DNA from: Chromatiales bacterium
GTDB lineage: Bacteria; Pseudomonadota; Gammaproteobacteria; Thiohalospirales; Thiohalospiraceae
Length of the DNA stretch: 7,978 bases
NCBI GenBank assembly: GCA_026984715.1
Contig: JALSRO010000416.1
Location: 1 to 7,978 of the forward strand
Reading direction: 5' to 3'
A program made the position numbers and the translations under genes. The notes beneath the pieces are model-generated. The model was not told the origin of the DNA, searched no databases, and saw nothing but the letters and a program-made list of their open reading frames with translations. Every line of letters starts with the position of its first letter. Position 1 is the stretch's first letter. Positions 7,388-7,978 of the stretch are shown here, one piece after another.

Positions 7388-7414
7388 ATTTTCAGCCAAT
7401 GAAAATTGATTTTC
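7388..7414 (+). promoter_or_regulatory. Overlapping alternative hairpins upstream of tpiA
   Basis: Three related segments lie in a row: ATTTTCA (7388-7394), TGAAAAT (7400-7406) and ATTTTC (7409-7414). The middle one can pair with the first (7 base pairs, 5-base loop GCCAA) or with the last (GAAAAT with ATTTTC). The second pairing leaves only two bases between the arms and suits a DNA dyad better than an RNA hairpin. The AT-rich block stands out from its GC-rich surroundings and lies 55 bases before tpiA. It could be an operator, a weak terminator for glmM, or chance; only the symmetry is directly seen. Confidence 0.35.
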
Positions 7415-7434
7415 TCGGTCAGGAAAGGTAAGCT
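7406..7434 (+). promoter_or_regulatory. Weak candidate promoter for tpiA
   Basis: TTGATT (7406-7411, 4 of 6 to the -35 consensus) is followed after exactly 17 bases by TAAGCT (7429-7434, 3 of 6 to the -10). The predicted start near 7441 would give a leader of about 28 bases before tpiA. The -35 overlaps the AT-rich dyad at 7388-7414, an arrangement that could allow regulation. Both matches are modest. Confidence 0.25.
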
Positions 7435-7468
7435 TCACCGACTTTTTGTAGCGAACGAGGGAAAACCG

Positions 7469-7978
7469 ATGCGTCAACCATTGGTCGCCGGAAACTGGAA
7501 AATGAATGGTTCCAGCGAGAGTATCAAGGTGCTCCTGGATGGTATAAAACAGTCACTCGGCACGATCGGCAGGGCCGAAGTGGTGGTATGTCCCCCATTT
7601 GTCTATCTGGCCGAGGTTCGGGTGCAGCTGGAGGACAGTTCGGTCTCCCTCGGTTCCCAGAATGTGAGCGAGCATCCCTCCGGCGCCTTCACTGGTGAGA
7701 TCGCGGCCTCCATGCTGCAGGATTTCGATTGCCGTTACGCCATAGTGGGGCACTCTGAGCGGCGCTCCCTGTTCGGCGAGAGCGATTCGCAGGTGGCTGC
7801 CAAGTTCGCCGCCGCCCGGGACGCCGGTATCCGGCCCATTCTCTGCGTGGGCGAAGTGCTGGAAGAGCGGGAGCAGGGGATCACCGAGCAGGTGGTGGCG
7901 CGGCAGCTGGATGCAGTGATCGACGCCGCTGGCGTGGATGCGCTTGGTGACGGGGTCATCGCCTACGAGCCGGTGTGG
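7469..7978 (+). CDS. tpiA: Triosephosphate isomerase TpiA (3' end beyond window)
   Basis: TpiA interconverts dihydroxyacetone phosphate and glyceraldehyde-3-phosphate in glycolysis and gluconeogenesis. The first 170 residues are present, about two thirds of the usual 250-255, with no stop before the right edge. N9 and K11 lie in the substrate loop AGNWKMNG. The electrophilic H95 is in IVGHSERR, and the catalytic base E167 is in AYEPVW, the last residues in view. SQNVSEHPSGAFTGE and CVGE are further family landmarks. ATG 7469 is supported by GAGGG at 7457-7461 (7-base spacing) and by the N-terminal match. The missing part should hold the phosphate-gripping loop 6 and the C-terminal barrel strands. 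secG is the usual next gene in related genomes, but it is not visible here. Confidence 0.97.
   Translation, partial: MRQPLVAGNWKMNGSSESIKVLLDGIKQSLGTIGRAEVVVCPPFVYLAEVRVQLEDSSVSLGSQNVSEHPSGAFTGEIAASMLQDFDCRYAIVGHSERRSLFGESDSQVAAKFAAARDAGIRPILCVGEVLEEREQGITEQVVARQLDAVIDAAGVDALGDGVIAYEPVW

Overview
The window is a stretch of GC-rich (roughly 60%) gammaproteobacterial chromosome. The gene order is yhbY (divergent), then rlmE, ftsH, folP and glmM, with tpiA after glmM. The first part of this order is the familiar gammaproteobacterial housekeeping block, also found in E. coli. In E. coli glmM is followed by secG; tpiA directly after glmM, combined with the GC content, suggests a Chromatiales-like or related lineage such as the sulfur oxidisers. 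That finer placement is inference; the class-level placement is well supported by protein similarity.

Layout. Positions 1-1455 (+) are one open frame that enters from beyond the left edge and ends as an OmpA-family outer-membrane protein. Its first ~39 codons look like the tail of a different secreted protein: a calcium-repeat remnant, a Gly-rich patch, a Leu-rich helix and RR, resembling a C-terminal sorting signal. These codons run in frame into a signal-peptide-like stretch and then the OmpA-type barrel, TSP3-like repeat and peptidoglycan-binding domain. Positions 1456-1592 separate two convergent genes and hold a perfect GC-rich palindrome. yhbY lies on the minus strand (1593-1904). A small, unrecognised two-helix membrane protein (1931-2212, +) lies back to back with yhbY and overlaps the start of rlmE (2193-2813). 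ftsH (2876-4807) and folP (4824-5660) follow closely. A 189-base gap with a long imperfect hairpin precedes glmM (5850-7214). A 254-base gap with several inverted repeats and a weak promoter candidate precedes tpiA, which is cut by the right edge.

How the genes fit together. RlmE and YhbY act on the large ribosomal subunit (23S rRNA methylation; 50S assembly). FtsH is the inner-membrane AAA+ quality-control protease. FolP makes the folate precursor dihydropteroate. GlmM makes glucosamine-1-phosphate for peptidoglycan and LPS. TpiA is glycolytic/gluconeogenic. The small membrane ORF, rlmE, ftsH and folP are packed tightly enough to be cotranscribed. glmM and tpiA may have some expression of their own because of the gaps before them.

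I see no mobile element, CRISPR array, tRNA or rRNA, and no clear defence or other novel system. The least ordinary items are the in-frame junction at the left edge, the uncharacterised small membrane gene, the intergenic inverted repeats, and G-tracts in the coding sequence of ftsH and glmM.
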